DNA of 64,000 bases from Prochlorococcus sp. scB241_528N17 (GTDB lineage: Bacteria > Cyanobacteriota > Cyanobacteriia > PCC-6307 > Cyanobiaceae). The notes below the pieces were generated by a model, which was not told the DNA's origin, made no database searches, and was given only the letters and a program-made list of their open reading frames with translations. The stretch lies in NCBI GenBank assembly GCA_000634735.1, contig JFLG01000084.1, positions 68,946-132,945 on the forward strand. Direction: 5' to 3'. This document shows positions 36,898 to 46,377 of the stretch, piece after piece. The position numbers and the translations under genes were made by a program. Numbering within the stretch: position 1 is the stretch's first letter; each line of letters starts with the position of its first letter.

Positions 36898-38013
36898 ATG
36901 AGCTTCGGTAACAATCCAAACTTTGATCAATCGAGAGAAATCCTTCCAAGCCAAAACGCCAAAATAGAAGTTATTGGTGTAGGTGGTGGTGGCAGTAATG
37001 CAGTCAATAGAATGATAAATAGTGATTTAGAAGGTGTTTCATTTAGAGTCCTCAATACCGATGCTCAAGCCCTACTACAATCTTCTGCAGAAAGTAGAGT
37101 TCAACTTGGTCAAAACCTTACTAGAGGCTTAGGCGCAGGTGGTAATCCAAGTATTGGGCAAAAAGCAGCAGAAGAATCCAAAGAAGAGCTCCAACAAGCT
37201 TTAGAAGGATCTGATCTAGTTTTTATAGCCGCTGGAATGGGTGGAGGAACTGGTACAGGTGCTGCCCCCGTTGTTGCAGAAGTAGCCAAACAAAGTGGAG
37301 CTCTAACAGTTGGTATAGTAACCAAACCATTTTCTTTTGAAGGGAAAAGAAGAATGCGTCAAGCAGAGGAGGGGATCGCAAGACTAGCTGAAAACGTTGA
37401 TACTCTTATAGTTATTCCAAATGATCGATTAAAAGACGTTATAGCAGGAGCTCCTCTTCAAGAAGCATTTAGGAATGCTGATGATGTTCTAAGGATGGGA
37501 GTCAAAGGCATTAGTGACATAATTACTTGCCCGGGATTAGTTAATGTTGATTTTGCAGACGTTAGATCAGTTATGACTGAGGCTGGAACTGCACTTCTCG
37601 GAATAGGTATAGGTTCAGGAAGATCGAGAGCTATAGAGGCGGCACAGGCAGCAATGAATAGTCCTTTATTAGAAGCAGCAAGAATTGATGGAGCTAAAGG
37701 CTGCGTTATAAATATTACTGGAGGCAAAGACATGACTTTAGAAGACATGACCTCTGCATCTGAAATTATTTATGATGTTGTTGATCAAGAAGCGAATATT
37801 ATTGTTGGTGCAGTGGTCGATGAGGCAATGGAAGGGGAGATACAAGTTACTGTAATTGCTACAGGATTTGAAACAACCCAACCATTAAACCAGCAAAGAA
37901 TAAAAAACAGATTATCTAATCAACCCTTATATAATTTTTCCGATAATAAAGAGTCTGGAGCCAATATTCCTGAGTTTTTGAGATTAAGGCAAAATAAAAA
38001 AGATATAGGTTAA
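36898..38013 (+). CDS. ftsZ: Cell division protein FtsZ
   Basis: Tubulin-like GTPase forming the division ring. 371 aa with the tubulin signature [12 protein letters not shown] (about 113-124), the T7 region [11 protein letters not shown] and the C-terminal conserved peptide [12 protein letters not shown] that binds partners such as ZipN. The N-terminal tail before [15 protein letters not shown] is short. The ATG is preceded by a 179-bp gap after ftsQ with its own hairpin and possible promoter, so it can be expressed apart from the operon. Its membrane tether ZipN is at 11.5-13.6 kb. Confidence 0.98.
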   Translation: MSFGNNPNFDQSREILPSQNAKIEVIGVGGGGSNAVNRMINSDLEGVSFRVLNTDAQALLQSSAESRVQLGQNLTRGLGAGGNPSIGQKAAEESKEELQQALEGSDLVFIAAGMGGGTGTGAAPVVAEVAKQSGALTVGIVTKPFSFEGKRRMRQAEEGIARLAENVDTLIVIPNDRLKDVIAGAPLQEAFRNADDVLRMGVKGISDIITCPGLVNVDFADVRSVMTEAGTALLGIGIGSGRSRAIEAAQAAMNSPLLEAARIDGAKGCVINITGGKDMTLEDMTSASEIIYDVVDQEANIIVGAVVDEAMEGEIQVTVIATGFETTQPLNQQRIKNRLSNQPLYNFSDNKESGANIPEFLRLRQNKKDIG

Positions 38014-38028
38014 AAGGTAAAATAGAAT

Positions 38029-38122
38029 GACTCGGTTATCTCGCCTGCCTCAAGCATCCCTTGTGGCTGCTACCTTCCGGTCCTGACCAGATTTAGGCGT
38101 TAAAACCGCGAAAGGCCGAGTC
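38029..38122 (-). ncRNA. ffs: Signal recognition particle 4.5S RNA
   Basis: On the minus strand the region reads GACTCGG at the 5' end and CCGAGTC at the 3' end, closing a long hairpin of about 94 nt. Its apical part has GGTCAGGACCGGAAGGTAGC, the conserved SRP domain IV with the symmetric and asymmetric loops that bind Ffh. It lies opposite in strand to the flanking ftsZ and panB. Ffh, its protein partner, is encoded at 10-11.4 kb. Confidence 0.95.
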
Positions 38123-38128
38123 AAAAAC

Positions 38129-38137
38129 ATACTAGCA
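38129..38137 (-). promoter_or_regulatory. Extended -10 promoter for the SRP RNA
   Basis: Read on the minus strand TGCTAGTAT fits TGnTANNNT, with hexamer TAGTAT at 38129-38134. The expected start is 6-7 nt downstream, exactly where the RNA begins with GACTCGG at 38122. No clear -35 box is present, as commonly seen in these A/T-rich genomes. Confidence 0.6.
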
Positions 38138-38169
38138 ATTCTTGATTAAAAAAGATACATAAATTTATT

Positions 38170-38943
38170 ATGTTACCTTCAGACCTAGTTAATTATAAAA
38201 AAAAATCTCGCAAAATCATTGCACTAACTGCTTGGGACTCCATATCAGGATCTATTGCAGAACAAGCAAATGTTGATCTCGTACTAGTAGGAGATTCATT
38301 AGCAATGGTCTGCTTAGGATACAAATCGACATTGCCAATAACGTTAGAAAACATTATTTATCATACTAATGCTGTTTCAAGAGGATTTAAGAAAAAAATT
38401 GAGGAACAACCTCTTGTCGTTTCAGATATGCCTTTTCTGACTTACCAATGTGGTGAGGATAAGGCTGTTGAGTATGCAGGGAAAATTATTCAGAGCACTT
38501 ATGCAAAAGCTGTAAAAGTGGAAGGAGCTGAACCGGAAATACAAAAAGTTATTTCTAGATTAATAAGAATGGGAATCCCTGTTATGGGTCATATAGGTCT
38601 TACACCACAAAGCTATCTAAATATTGGATTAAGAAAACAGGGAGAAAGCTTAGCAAGCCAAGAAAAAATTAAGAGAGAGGCTTCAATTCTTGAAGAATTA
38701 GGATGTTTTTCAATAGTTCTTGAACATATTCCTGATTTGCTTGCTAAAGAAATACAAAATTCTTTAACAATTCCCACAATAGGTATTGGCGCAGGTAATT
38801 TTTGCGATGGACAAGTAAGAGTTACTGCAGATTTGTTAGGCCTTAATGATGACCAACCCCCATTTTGCCAACCGATTATCCAAGGAAAGAAATTATTTAA
38901 GGATAAACTAAAAGAATGGGTAGACTCTGAAAGACTTAGTTAA
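38170..38943 (+). CDS. panB: 3-methyl-2-oxobutanoate hydroxymethyltransferase
   Basis: First step of pantothenate (coenzyme A) synthesis, producing ketopantoate. TIM-barrel of 257 aa with ALTAWDSISGSIAEQANVDLVLVGDSLAMVCLGY, MPFLTYQ, VKVEGA, MGHIGLTPQ and the closing IGIGAGNFCDGQV. The stop overlaps the convergent hemW stop by 8 bp. It follows the SRP RNA gene by 47 bp; its own promoter must lie in that gap, back-to-back with that of ffs. Confidence 0.96.
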   Translation: MLPSDLVNYKKKSRKIIALTAWDSISGSIAEQANVDLVLVGDSLAMVCLGYKSTLPITLENIIYHTNAVSRGFKKKIEEQPLVVSDMPFLTYQCGEDKAVEYAGKIIQSTYAKAVKVEGAEPEIQKVISRLIRMGIPVMGHIGLTPQSYLNIGLRKQGESLASQEKIKREASILEELGCFSIVLEHIPDLLAKEIQNSLTIPTIGIGAGNFCDGQVRVTADLLGLNDDQPPFCQPIIQGKKLFKDKLKEWVDSERLS

Positions 38944-40159
38944 TCTCATCCCACCACTTAAACATAGAAACAAGAACTTGATTGCTAAGTTCCATTCCAT
39001 TAGGCTCACTTAAAAAGAATCTATTCCCCTTTCTTACTAGTAGTCCACTTTCAAGAAATCTTTCCCATTCTTCAACCAATTTACTGAAGTTGCTTTCAAA
39101 TTTTTTGTTTTCCCAGTTTTGTTCTTTAAATACTTCTTTGATATCTACACCCTCTTTGAGTCTTAATCCCAACATTATTTTCTCATCAAGTTCTTTATAA
39201 ACAAACTCCTTATTAGTTAAGGACGAATCTAAATTAAATTCGTCTTGTCTAGCTACCCATTCTTTATATTCTTTACTAACTCTTGGTCGAGTAAACTTTT
39301 CCCCCCAAGGTGAACTAGTGGAACCTTGACCAAAACTCCACCAGCCTAAACCACTCCAATAAACTCTATTATGTCTCGACTGATGTCGCGGCAGACAATA
39401 GTTTGAGATTTCATATCTTGAATACCCTGAGTTCTTTAAAATTAAATGGGTTGATTCACTATTCCTAAAAGCCTCTTCATCACTTGGGAGTTTTAATTTG
39501 CCTAAATTAATTAATTTTTTAAAAACAGTACCATTTTCAATATTTAAATCGTAAATAGATAGATGAGGTGGTGAAAATGTAATTGCTTTTTTTAAGTCAT
39601 CTTGCCATTCTTTAAATCCACTTAGTGGCAAGTTTTGAATTAAATCTAAACTCCAGCTTTTTATTAACCCAGAATCATATTCTCTCTTCAACCATAAACA
39701 AGATTTCTCTGCGTCTTCTTTCAAATGACGCCTTCCCGACTTTTGAAGTATCTGATTATTAAAACTTTGTACTCCAAGACTAAATCTATTTATCCCAGCA
39801 TTTATGAATCCAAAAAGATCATCCTGAGTAAAACTTGCTGGATCAACCTCCATAGTAATTTCAGCGCCAAAGTCAATTCCATAATTTTCTTTAAAAAGAT
39901 CAACTAATTCTTTGATTTGGGCAGGATCTAAAATTGATGGTGTACCACCTCCTATATATATTGTCGATAGAGGTGATTTATGCTTAATTGACAATATTTC
40001 TTTATATAAAAATTGCAAATACTCTTGAACAGTTTTGCTTCCATAACCCTTTAAAGTTTCAATTTTGTTTCCTAATGGAATAACTGCAAAATCACAATAA
40101 AAACACCTTCTGTGGCAAAAAGGAATGTGCACATAAGCACTTCTTGGAAACTTATTCAT
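38936..40159 (-). CDS. hemW: Radical SAM heme chaperone HemW (coproporphyrinogen III oxidase-like)
   Basis: Radical-SAM protein of 407 aa. The [4Fe-4S] motif is HIPFCHRRCFYCDF with Cys15, Cys19 and Cys22 followed by Phe, lacking the fourth Cys typical of true HemN oxidase; this favours the heme-insertion chaperone HemW. Further marks are YIGGGTPS, EVDPASF and RFSLGVQSFN, and the C-terminal HemN domain with RLKEGVDIKEVF. Often mis-named hemN. It is divergent from the PIN-TRAM gene with about 96 bp between. Confidence 0.9.
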   Translation of the reverse strand: MNKFPRSAYVHIPFCHRRCFYCDFAVIPLGNKIETLKGYGSKTVQEYLQFLYKEILSIKHKSPLSTIYIGGGTPSILDPAQIKELVDLFKENYGIDFGAEITMEVDPASFTQDDLFGFINAGINRFSLGVQSFNNQILQKSGRRHLKEDAEKSCLWLKREYDSGLIKSWSLDLIQNLPLSGFKEWQDDLKKAITFSPPHLSIYDLNIENGTVFKKLINLGKLKLPSDEEAFRNSESTHLILKNSGYSRYEISNYCLPRHQSRHNRVYWSGLGWWSFGQGSTSSPWGEKFTRPRVSKEYKEWVARQDEFNLDSSLTNKEFVYKELDEKIMLGLRLKEGVDIKEVFKEQNWENKKFESNFSKLVEEWERFLESGLLVRKGNRFFLSEPNGMELSNQVLVSMFKWWDEIN

Positions 40160-40255
40160 AATTTAAATTCATTTTTAAGCTTCAAAAAAGTATTAAGAAT
40201 CGAAAAAAATAAAATCCTTATTTACTCAATTAATAAATCCTAGTAGATTATAGAT

Positions 40256-41365
40256 ATGACGGATATCTTAGTACTAATTTTATTTGTATTTTCTGGGGCT
40301 GCTTCAGGTTGGCTTGGTGTTGATTTATTGCCAGTAGACATACTCAAACAGGTATCTAATGTAGAAGGTTTTAGAATTGTTTTAGCAATAATTGGTTTTT
40401 TTGTAGGATTAGCAGCTGGTTTTGTATTCCTTCAACTTAGAAAGACTTTTCTTGAACAAATAAGAACAATGCCTACGGACTTACTAATAAGTAGGTCTGT
40501 TGGATTAATTTTAGGATTACTTGTTGCGAATCTCCTACTAGCTCCAATACTATTAATTCCCTTCCCTAGGGAGGTTTTTTTCGCAAAACCATTAGCAGCC
40601 ATATTAAGCAACATTTTCTTCGGTGTGCTTGGTTATAAGTTGGCAGATACCCATGGAAGGACATTATTGAGATTATTTAATCCAAATAATACTGACGCAT
40701 ATCTAGTGAATGAAGGTATCCTCCCTGCTGCAAGTCCAAAAATTCTAGATACCAGTGTAATTATTGATGGAAGAATCAATGGCTTATTAAGTTGTGGATT
40801 ATTGGAAGGGCAATTAATTGTTGCTCAAAGTGTAATTGACGAATTACAAACTTTAGCTGACTCAAGCAGTAATGAAAAAAGGTCGAAAGGCAGAAGAGGG
40901 CTCAAGTTATTAAAAGAATTAAGAGATTTATATGGGAGAAGACTTGTAATAAACCCAACAAAGTATGAAGGTAATGGGGTAGATGAAAAACTCCTTAAAA
41001 TTACTGAGGACATGACAGGAACTTTAATTACGGCTGATTATAATCTTTCTCAGATCGCTGAAGTTAAAGAATTAAAAGTTATGAATTTGAGTGATTTGGT
41101 TATTGCTTTAAGGCCAGAAGTACAACCAGGAGAGTCACTTAATATAAAAATCGTGAGAGAAGGCAAAGAAAAAATGCAAGGTATTGGATATTTAGATGAC
41201 GGCACAATGGTAGTTATTGATGAGGCAAAGAATTTTGTGGGAAGCAGATTAGATATTGTCATCACAGGAGCATTACAAACTCCCACAGGAAGAATGGTCT
41301 TTGGAAAACTAATAAATAATCCTGAGTCAAACAAATCTTTTAAATCACCAGCGACACAGGGCTAA
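40256..41365 (+). CDS. PIN and TRAM domain membrane protein (YacL type)
   Basis: 369 aa protein with four N-terminal hydrophobic segments (about 3-140), then a PIN nuclease domain starting ILDTSVIIDGRI (about 160) with further acidic residues (DELQTLADSS, TADYNLSQIA), then a C-terminal TRAM RNA-binding domain (LNIKIVREGKEKMQGIGYLDDGTMVVI). The family is widespread in Gram-positive bacteria and cyanobacteria; function is not settled. It precedes clpR by about 40 bp, a location conserved in picocyanobacteria as I recall it, suggesting co-expression with the Clp protease. Confidence 0.9.
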   Translation: MTDILVLILFVFSGAASGWLGVDLLPVDILKQVSNVEGFRIVLAIIGFFVGLAAGFVFLQLRKTFLEQIRTMPTDLLISRSVGLILGLLVANLLLAPILLIPFPREVFFAKPLAAILSNIFFGVLGYKLADTHGRTLLRLFNPNNTDAYLVNEGILPAASPKILDTSVIIDGRINGLLSCGLLEGQLIVAQSVIDELQTLADSSSNEKRSKGRRGLKLLKELRDLYGRRLVINPTKYEGNGVDEKLLKITEDMTGTLITADYNLSQIAEVKELKVMNLSDLVIALRPEVQPGESLNIKIVREGKEKMQGIGYLDDGTMVVIDEAKNFVGSRLDIVITGALQTPTGRMVFGKLINNPESNKSFKSPATQG

Positions 41366-41405
41366 ATCTAGCTAGAATCAGTTCAATCTTATTTTTGTGA
41401 TACAA

Positions 41406-42068
41406 ATGACTGTATCTGCTCCTTATTACGGCGAAAACACCGTTATGAGGACCCCACCCCCAGATCTACCCTCTCTTTTACTGAAAGAGCGAATTGTTTA
41501 TCTTGGTTTACCATTATTTTCAGATGATGATGCGAAAAGACAACTAGGAATGGATGTTACTGAGCTAATCATTGCTCAACTTCTTTATTTAGAGTTTGAG
41601 GATGCAGAAAAACCAATATATTTCTATATCAATTCAACTGGGACAAGTTGGTACACTGGTGACGCAGTTGGTTTTGAAACAGAAGCTTTCGCTATCTGCG
41701 ATACCATAAGCTATATTAAGCCTCCAGTACACACGATATGTATCGGACAAGCAATGGGTACTGCTGCAGTTATTCTTTCATCTGGCACCAAGGGACAAAG
41801 AGCCGCTCTTCCACATGCATCTATTGTTTTGCATCAACCTATAAGCGGGGCAAGAGGCCAAGCAACCGATATCCAAATAAGAGCTGAAGAAGTTTTGAAA
41901 AATAAAAAATCAATGCTGGAGATTTTGTCTCGTAATACTGGAAAGACAATTGAAGAACTCTCAAAAGACTCTGACAGGATGAGTTATCTCAATCCCCAAG
42001 AAGCACTAGATTATGGAGTTATCGATAGAATACTCACAAGTCAAAAAGATCTCCCAAATAAAATTTAA
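41406..42068 (+). CDS. clpR: ClpR: catalytically inactive ClpP-like subunit
   Basis: Subunit of the mixed ClpP3/ClpR protease ring of cyanobacteria and plastids. Counting from a GTG at 41397, the serine of the ClpP nucleophile elbow is Ala119 (GQAMGTAA) and the catalytic Asp position is Met (DRMSYL instead of DRDYFL), while the HQP histidine is retained. An insertion TGTSWYTGDAVGFETEAF is typical of ClpR. I prefer the ATG at 41406 because the family usually begins MTVSAPYY; the GTG remains possible. It is followed after 24 bp by clpP. Confidence 0.93.
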   Translation: MTVSAPYYGENTVMRTPPPDLPSLLLKERIVYLGLPLFSDDDAKRQLGMDVTELIIAQLLYLEFEDAEKPIYFYINSTGTSWYTGDAVGFETEAFAICDTISYIKPPVHTICIGQAMGTAAVILSSGTKGQRAALPHASIVLHQPISGARGQATDIQIRAEEVLKNKKSMLEILSRNTGKTIEELSKDSDRMSYLNPQEALDYGVIDRILTSQKDLPNKI

Positions 42069-42092
42069 CACTCACAAAACTATTTTAAAATC

Positions 42093-42704
42093 ATGCCAAT
42101 AGGAACTCCAAGCGTGCCTTACAGACTTCCAGGAAGTCAATACGAAAGATGGGTAGACATATATACAAGACTAGGTGTTGAAAGAATTCTTTTTCTTGGA
42201 CAAGAAGTAAATGATGGTATTGCTAATAGCCTTGTTGCACAAATGCTTTATCTAGATTCCGATGATAATTCCAAACCTATCTATCTATATATAAATAGCC
42301 CAGGAGGATCAGTAACTGCTGGCTTGGCAATTTATGACACTATTAAATACGTAAAAAGTGATGTAGTAACTATATGCGTAGGCCTCGCAGCCTCCATGGG
42401 AGCGTTCCTATTGGCCGCTGGTACAAAAGGTAAAAGAGTTGCTTTGCCTCACAGCAGAATAATGATTCATCAACCGTTAGGAGGGACATCTCAACGCCAA
42501 GCAAGTGATATTGAAATAGAAGCCAAGGAAATTTTAAGAATTAAAGATATGTTAAACATGTCTATGGCAGATATGACAGGCCAATCATTTGAGAAAATTG
42601 AAAAGGATACTGATAGAGATTATTTTCTAAGTGCGGAGGAAGCAAAAAATTATGGATTAATTGATAGAGTAATTACACATCCAAGTGAAGCAAATCAGTC
42701 TTAA
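42093..42704 (+). CDS. clpP: ATP-dependent Clp protease proteolytic subunit (ClpP3 type)
   Basis: Serine protease subunit of 203 aa. The triad is intact: Ser101 in GLAASMGAF, His126 in MIHQPLGG, Asp176 in [11 protein letters not shown]. The axial-loop region [20 protein letters not shown] is at the N-terminus. Placement directly after clpR indicates the ClpP3 paralogue that forms the essential mixed ring with ClpR and works with ClpC. The next gene, ilvC, is 111 bp away and may have its own promoter. Confidence 0.95.
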   Translation: MPIGTPSVPYRLPGSQYERWVDIYTRLGVERILFLGQEVNDGIANSLVAQMLYLDSDDNSKPIYLYINSPGGSVTAGLAIYDTIKYVKSDVVTICVGLAASMGAFLLAAGTKGKRVALPHSRIMIHQPLGGTSQRQASDIEIEAKEILRIKDMLNMSMADMTGQSFEKIEKDTDRDYFLSAEEAKNYGLIDRVITHPSEANQS

Positions 42705-42815
42705 ACTTCCTAAATTAATACTTTAATTTTAATTTTTTAAATTAATAATTTTTTTGGTTTATTACCACCTTAATGTCTAAAATAATAACTATTAAACGCA
42801 AAGAAGCTACAACTA

Positions 42816-43805
42816 ATGACCCAACTCTTTTACGACACAGATGCAGATCTAACTCTTTTAAATAATAAAAGAATAGCGATTATTGGATATGGATCACAAG
42901 GTCATGCACATGCCCTAAATCTCAAAGATAGCGGTATGGATGTGATTGTTGGATTATATAAAGGAAGTAAGTCAGAAAGCAAAGCCATTAGCGATGGTCT
43001 ACAAGTCTTTAGCGTTTCTGAAGCTTGCGAAAAAGCAGACTGGATAATGATTCTACTCCCCGATGAGTTTCAGAAAGATGTTTACCTTAAGGAAATAGAA
43101 CCAAATCTAAAAGAAGGAAAGATACTAAGTTTTGCTCATGGCTTCAATATAAGATTTGGACTTATCAAACCTCCTAGTTTTGTGGATGTTGTAATGATTG
43201 CCCCAAAAGGACCTGGACACACTGTTCGTTGGGAATATCAGAACGGTCAAGGAGTTCCAGCACTCTTTGCAGTTGAGCAGGATTCTTCCGGAAATGCAAG
43301 ATCATTGGCAATGGCTTACGCCAAAGGAATTGGAGGAACGAGAGCTGGGATTCTTGAGACAAACTTTAAAGAAGAGACAGAAACTGATTTATTTGGCGAA
43401 CAAGCGGTTTTGTGCGGAGGATTATCAGAACTGGTCAAGTCAGGATTTGAAACTCTTGTAGAGGCAGGTTATCAACCCGAACTTGCTTACTTCGAATGCT
43501 TACATGAAGTTAAACTTATTGTCGATTTAATGGTGAAGGGAGGCTTATCTCAAATGAGAGATTCCATTTCAAATACTGCAGAATATGGAGATTATGTAAG
43601 TGGTAAAAGACTTATCAATAGTGATACAAAGAAAGAAATGCAGAAAATTCTAAAAGATATACAAGATGGAACTTTCGCTAAGAATTTTGTGGAAGAATGT
43701 GATAAAAACAAACCCTTAATGACAAAATTAAGAGAAGAGAACTCAAAACATGAAATTGAGAAAGTGGGTAAAGGTCTGCGCTCGATGTTCAGTTGGCTGA
43801 AATAA
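42816..43805 (+). CDS. ilvC: Ketol-acid reductoisomerase
   Basis: Branched-chain amino acid enzyme converting acetolactate to dihydroxyisovalerate. Class I, 329 aa. Nucleotide-binding [24 protein letters not shown] (about 24-47), then [24 protein letters not shown] and the metal-binding [14 protein letters not shown] with the C-terminal [10 protein letters not shown] knot. The end overlaps the TTG start of cobD by 13 bp. Confidence 0.97.
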   Translation: MTQLFYDTDADLTLLNNKRIAIIGYGSQGHAHALNLKDSGMDVIVGLYKGSKSESKAISDGLQVFSVSEACEKADWIMILLPDEFQKDVYLKEIEPNLKEGKILSFAHGFNIRFGLIKPPSFVDVVMIAPKGPGHTVRWEYQNGQGVPALFAVEQDSSGNARSLAMAYAKGIGGTRAGILETNFKEETETDLFGEQAVLCGGLSELVKSGFETLVEAGYQPELAYFECLHEVKLIVDLMVKGGLSQMRDSISNTAEYGDYVSGKRLINSDTKKEMQKILKDIQDGTFAKNFVEECDKNKPLMTKLREENSKHEIEKVGKGLRSMFSWLK

Positions 43806-44806
43806 ATTTATTTTTAATATTCCTTGGATCGATTGGTTTTGATTTGTTGATCGGCGATCCAAGATTTTTAATCCACCCTGTTCAAGTAATTGGCGTTTAC
43901 ATAAAAAAAATATCTGATTACCTAATAAATAATTTTGGAGAAAATAAAAATATATTGTTTTGGGGTGGTTTCTTCGTTGCTATATCCACTATTGGAATGA
44001 GTTTTGGTTTAGGAAAATTGATAGAACTAAGTTATGTGCAATCGAGAAATCATTTTTTTGTTGGATTGCTAATTTTATTTGGGCTTTCAAGTTGTATTGC
44101 GACTAAGGGACTTATTTCAAGTGTGAAAGAGATTGCAGAGCTCATAGAACGCAAGGAAATAAATAACCAAAATAAGAGAATAATCAGAGAGAAGGTACAA
44201 AGGATAGTTAGTAGGGATGTAAGTTCATCTTCTTTAGAACATCTTTTGAGATCAAGTACAGAGAGTCTTACCGAGAATTCTGTTGATGGAATATTTGGGC
44301 CATTATTTTGGATTTTTATTGGAATTTTTTTTATGAAATTTTCAATTTTTCTGCCAGGGCCTTTATCACTTGGTTTTTCTTATAAAGCCATAAGTACTTT
44401 AGATTCAATGATAGGTTACAGATATGATTATTTTAGATATTTAGGTTTTTTCAGTGCAAAAATCGAAGATATTTTTACGTTTGTTCCTTCAAGATTAGTT
44501 TTAATTACATTACCTTTAGTTAGTCTCAAAATTAATGAGTATGGATCAATAATAATAAAAAGCTATCTTGATGGTAAAAAATATGATTCGCCTAATGCTG
44601 GAATTTCAGAGGCTATATTTGCTTATATTTCTGGAATAACATTGGGTGGAAAAAGTAAATATAAAAATGAGATTATTAAAAAGCCAAAGATCAACGCGAA
44701 TGGAGATAATTGCACTGGAGAGAAAATTAAATTAATTTGTCAATTAATTTTGAGATTACAATTATTATGGATAATAATTTTTGTCTTAATTTTTTTTATA
44801 ATTTGA
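43793..44806 (+). CDS. cobD: Adenosylcobinamide-phosphate synthase (CbiB/CobD)
   Basis: Membrane enzyme attaching the aminopropanol arm in late cobalamin synthesis. 337 aa with several hydrophobic segments. The N-terminus has [20 protein letters not shown], then [37 protein letters not shown] and the [10 protein letters not shown] and [16 protein letters not shown] motifs, all characteristic. It starts at TTG within ilvC (13-bp overlap), so translation is probably coupled to ilvC. Picocyanobacteria use a pseudocobalamin, consistent with retention. Confidence 0.93.
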   Translation: MAEINLFLIFLGSIGFDLLIGDPRFLIHPVQVIGVYIKKISDYLINNFGENKNILFWGGFFVAISTIGMSFGLGKLIELSYVQSRNHFFVGLLILFGLSSCIATKGLISSVKEIAELIERKEINNQNKRIIREKVQRIVSRDVSSSSLEHLLRSSTESLTENSVDGIFGPLFWIFIGIFFMKFSIFLPGPLSLGFSYKAISTLDSMIGYRYDYFRYLGFFSAKIEDIFTFVPSRLVLITLPLVSLKINEYGSIIIKSYLDGKKYDSPNAGISEAIFAYISGITLGGKSKYKNEIIKKPKINANGDNCTGEKIKLICQLILRLQLLWIIIFVLIFFII

Positions 44807-44862
44807 ACTTTAATTTAATAATGAACTAGTTTTAAAATTACTAGAATAGACTATAAAACTTT

Positions 44863-45108
44863 ATGCAAGAAAATGGCTCTCCAATAGAAAATCAAAATGA
44901 TGATTTTACTGATACATCATCAACTGATAATGAATACTCAAAATGGGTAGACAATCAGGGGGATGAAGTAAAGAATGTTTTTGGATTTAATAGCAGTGCT
45001 GAACTTGTAAATGGTAGAGCAGCAATGATCGGATTCTTAATGCTAATATTAACCGAGTTAGTTTTTAACGGCAGACCTGTTACTTCTTCAATTTTTGGTA
45101 TTAATTAA
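44863..45108 (+). CDS. hli: High-light-inducible protein (Hlip/Scp)
   Basis: Single-helix relative of plant light-harvesting antenna proteins that protects and shuttles chlorophyll in thylakoids. 81 aa: acidic N-terminus, then the chlorophyll-binding signature AELVNGRAAMIGFLMLIL with Glu47, Asn50 and Arg52, then the helix and a short tail. A TAGAAT box at about 44843 lies just upstream. Three bases later begins the next small membrane protein, so the two may be co-expressed. Confidence 0.93.
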   Translation: MQENGSPIENQNDDFTDTSSTDNEYSKWVDNQGDEVKNVFGFNSSAELVNGRAAMIGFLMLILTELVFNGRPVTSSIFGIN

Positions 45109-45110
45109 AA

Positions 45111-45323
45111 ATGGAAGCAAAAAAATCTAATCCAATAAAAGTATTCTTATACATATCTATTTGGGTAATTATTTGGGGTACTATAGGATCTTTAATCGAT
45201 TTTCCTCTATATAAAAATAAAATCTACTTAGAAGGAAGCATATATCAATATCTTACTTTCACAATTACAGCTTTTATTTCTATTATATCTGCAAAGTTTT
45301 TTTATAAGAAAATTGATTTATAA
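45111..45323 (+). CDS. Small two-helix membrane protein, unknown
   Basis: 70 aa with two hydrophobic helices: VFLYISIWVIIWGTIGSLI (about 11-29) and LTFTITAFISIISAKFFY (about 48-65), joined by a polar loop. It starts two bases after the hli stop, so it is likely to share its transcript. No family recognised. The stop overlaps the convergent small gene by 6 bp. Confidence 0.7.
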   Translation: MEAKKSNPIKVFLYISIWVIIWGTIGSLIDFPLYKNKIYLEGSIYQYLTFTITAFISIISAKFFYKKIDL

Positions 45324-45575
45324 AAACTTGTACCTAAATTTCTTAATAATTTTTGCTGGTTCTTTACTCTCACTGGACTCGTATAGTATCCACTGATGAG
45401 TCTCAGTATCATGGTCACAACCATAATTGCCAGATGGGTTTTCGTAACTTGAAAGGTATGAATGACAATTTTGGTCTGCCTCGAAAGCGGAGTCATAACC
45501 TGTTAGAAAATATATCAAAAATAGAACAGTTATCAACAAAAAAAATACTTGAAAAACTAAATTAACTACCTTCAT
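45318..45575 (-). CDS. Small secreted or anchored protein, unknown
   Basis: 85 aa. N-terminal hydrophobic stretch LVFQVFFLLITVLFLIYFL (about 5-23) acts as signal anchor, followed by a soluble tail with two Cys residues (NCHSYLS and NYGCDHD) spaced to allow a disulfide outside the cytoplasm. It ends at a basic KKFRYKFL. Not recognised. A shorter frame on the same strand in another phase is less protein-like and was not chosen. Confidence 0.6.
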   Translation of the reverse strand: MKVVNLVFQVFFLLITVLFLIYFLTGYDSAFEADQNCHSYLSSYENPSGNYGCDHDTETHQWILYESSESKEPAKIIKKFRYKFL

Positions 45576-45633
45576 AAGATATTCTAAAATTTAAATATAT
45601 CATCTAATAAAATCTTTCGATCTAAAAATATAG

Positions 45634-45876
45634 CTAACGTCCAACATTAAATACAAAGTCATGGAATTCTTGATTCTTTAAATACAGGATGACTAGCAAT
45701 ACTAAAATAATATTTAAGCCTATTACTATTGATCCAAAAATATTTATTTGTTTTTTGCCTGGCAAAGTGTAAGTAAATTTCTTGCCTTTAAGAAAACCAG
45801 CTAAGCCTTTTTTTTCTTTTATTTGAGTATTTTGAGTATTATTCTTAACTTCATTATCAGAAAAACCTTTTACCAT
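45634..45876 (-). CDS. Small membrane protein, unknown
   Basis: 80 aa; a charged, Asn/Lys-rich cytoplasmic N-terminus with GLAGFLKGKKFTYTLPGKKQ, then one transmembrane helix FGSIVIGLNIILVLLVILYL (about 47-66) and a short acidic end. The basic stretch before the helix suggests N-in topology. Family unknown; one of four adjacent tiny genes after hli. Confidence 0.7.
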   Translation of the reverse strand: MVKGFSDNEVKNNTQNTQIKEKKGLAGFLKGKKFTYTLPGKKQINIFGSIVIGLNIILVLLVILYLKNQEFHDFVFNVGR

Positions 45877-45930
45877 TACAAATTAAATAACAAATTTATA
45901 ATATTCCAAAAAAATAAATTATTTTAATAA

Positions 45931-46242
45931 TTAACAATTTTTAATCACATGTGGGATCATTAATGAAATTCTCTCATTTGAGAAATTATTAAAAAAATAA
46001 GCTTCAATAATTTCCGTTTGCAGCCCTAATAAACTTGATTGACATTTGAATCTATTTTGGTCAAATACTACTAATTGAAGTTTTTCTATTTCAGAAACTA
46101 ATTCTTTACATATTTGGGTTCGAGAATCTTTAAAACAATCACTAGATTGTTTTAAAATCTTAGACTTTGTTGGTATTGTCTCAGCCATAACAAAATTAGA
46201 TAACAACAAAAATTTAAGGAATAAAATAGTTAAACATTTCAT
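45931..46242 (-). CDS. Small exported protein, unknown
   Basis: 103 aa with a classic signal peptide (LTILFLKFLLLSNFVMA, cleavage after about residue 20). The mature part has four Cys (DCFKD, ICKEL, FKCQS and the C-terminal NC), enough for two disulfides in an oxidising compartment, plus helical content. No known family. It is the last of the unknown small genes before HU. Confidence 0.7.
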   Translation of the reverse strand: MKCLTILFLKFLLLSNFVMAETIPTKSKILKQSSDCFKDSRTQICKELVSEIEKLQLVVFDQNRFKCQSSLLGLQTEIIEAYFFNNFSNERISLMIPHVIKNC

Positions 46243-46302
46243 TAATTCTTAAGATTTCAAAGTTTTGGATACCTCGTTAAGAGTATTGGGCATTGAGCTA
46301 AT

Positions 46303-46347
46303 TGCATCTTTTTGCGATTAAAAAAAAAGATGCCCTAAAAGAGCACC
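46303..46347 (-). terminator. HU gene terminator with competing hairpins
   Basis: Read on the minus strand GGTGCTC-TTTTA-GGGCATC followed by a long T run is a good Rho-independent terminator (stem 46329-46335 with 46341-46347, two G-U pairs). The GATGC part can alternatively pair in a second stem, gcatcttttt (46303-46312) with aaaaagatgc (46324-46333). The first form ends HU mRNA; the second may stop or stabilise transcripts from the other direction. Confidence 0.7.
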
Positions 46348-46377
46348 TTGTTTTTAAAGGAAGAAATAGATTAAAAA

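Noticed and set aside
45302..45496. Alternative minus-strand frame over the small Cys protein
   Set aside because: Less protein-like and overlaps a neighbour more; the 45318-45575 frame has a clear signal segment.
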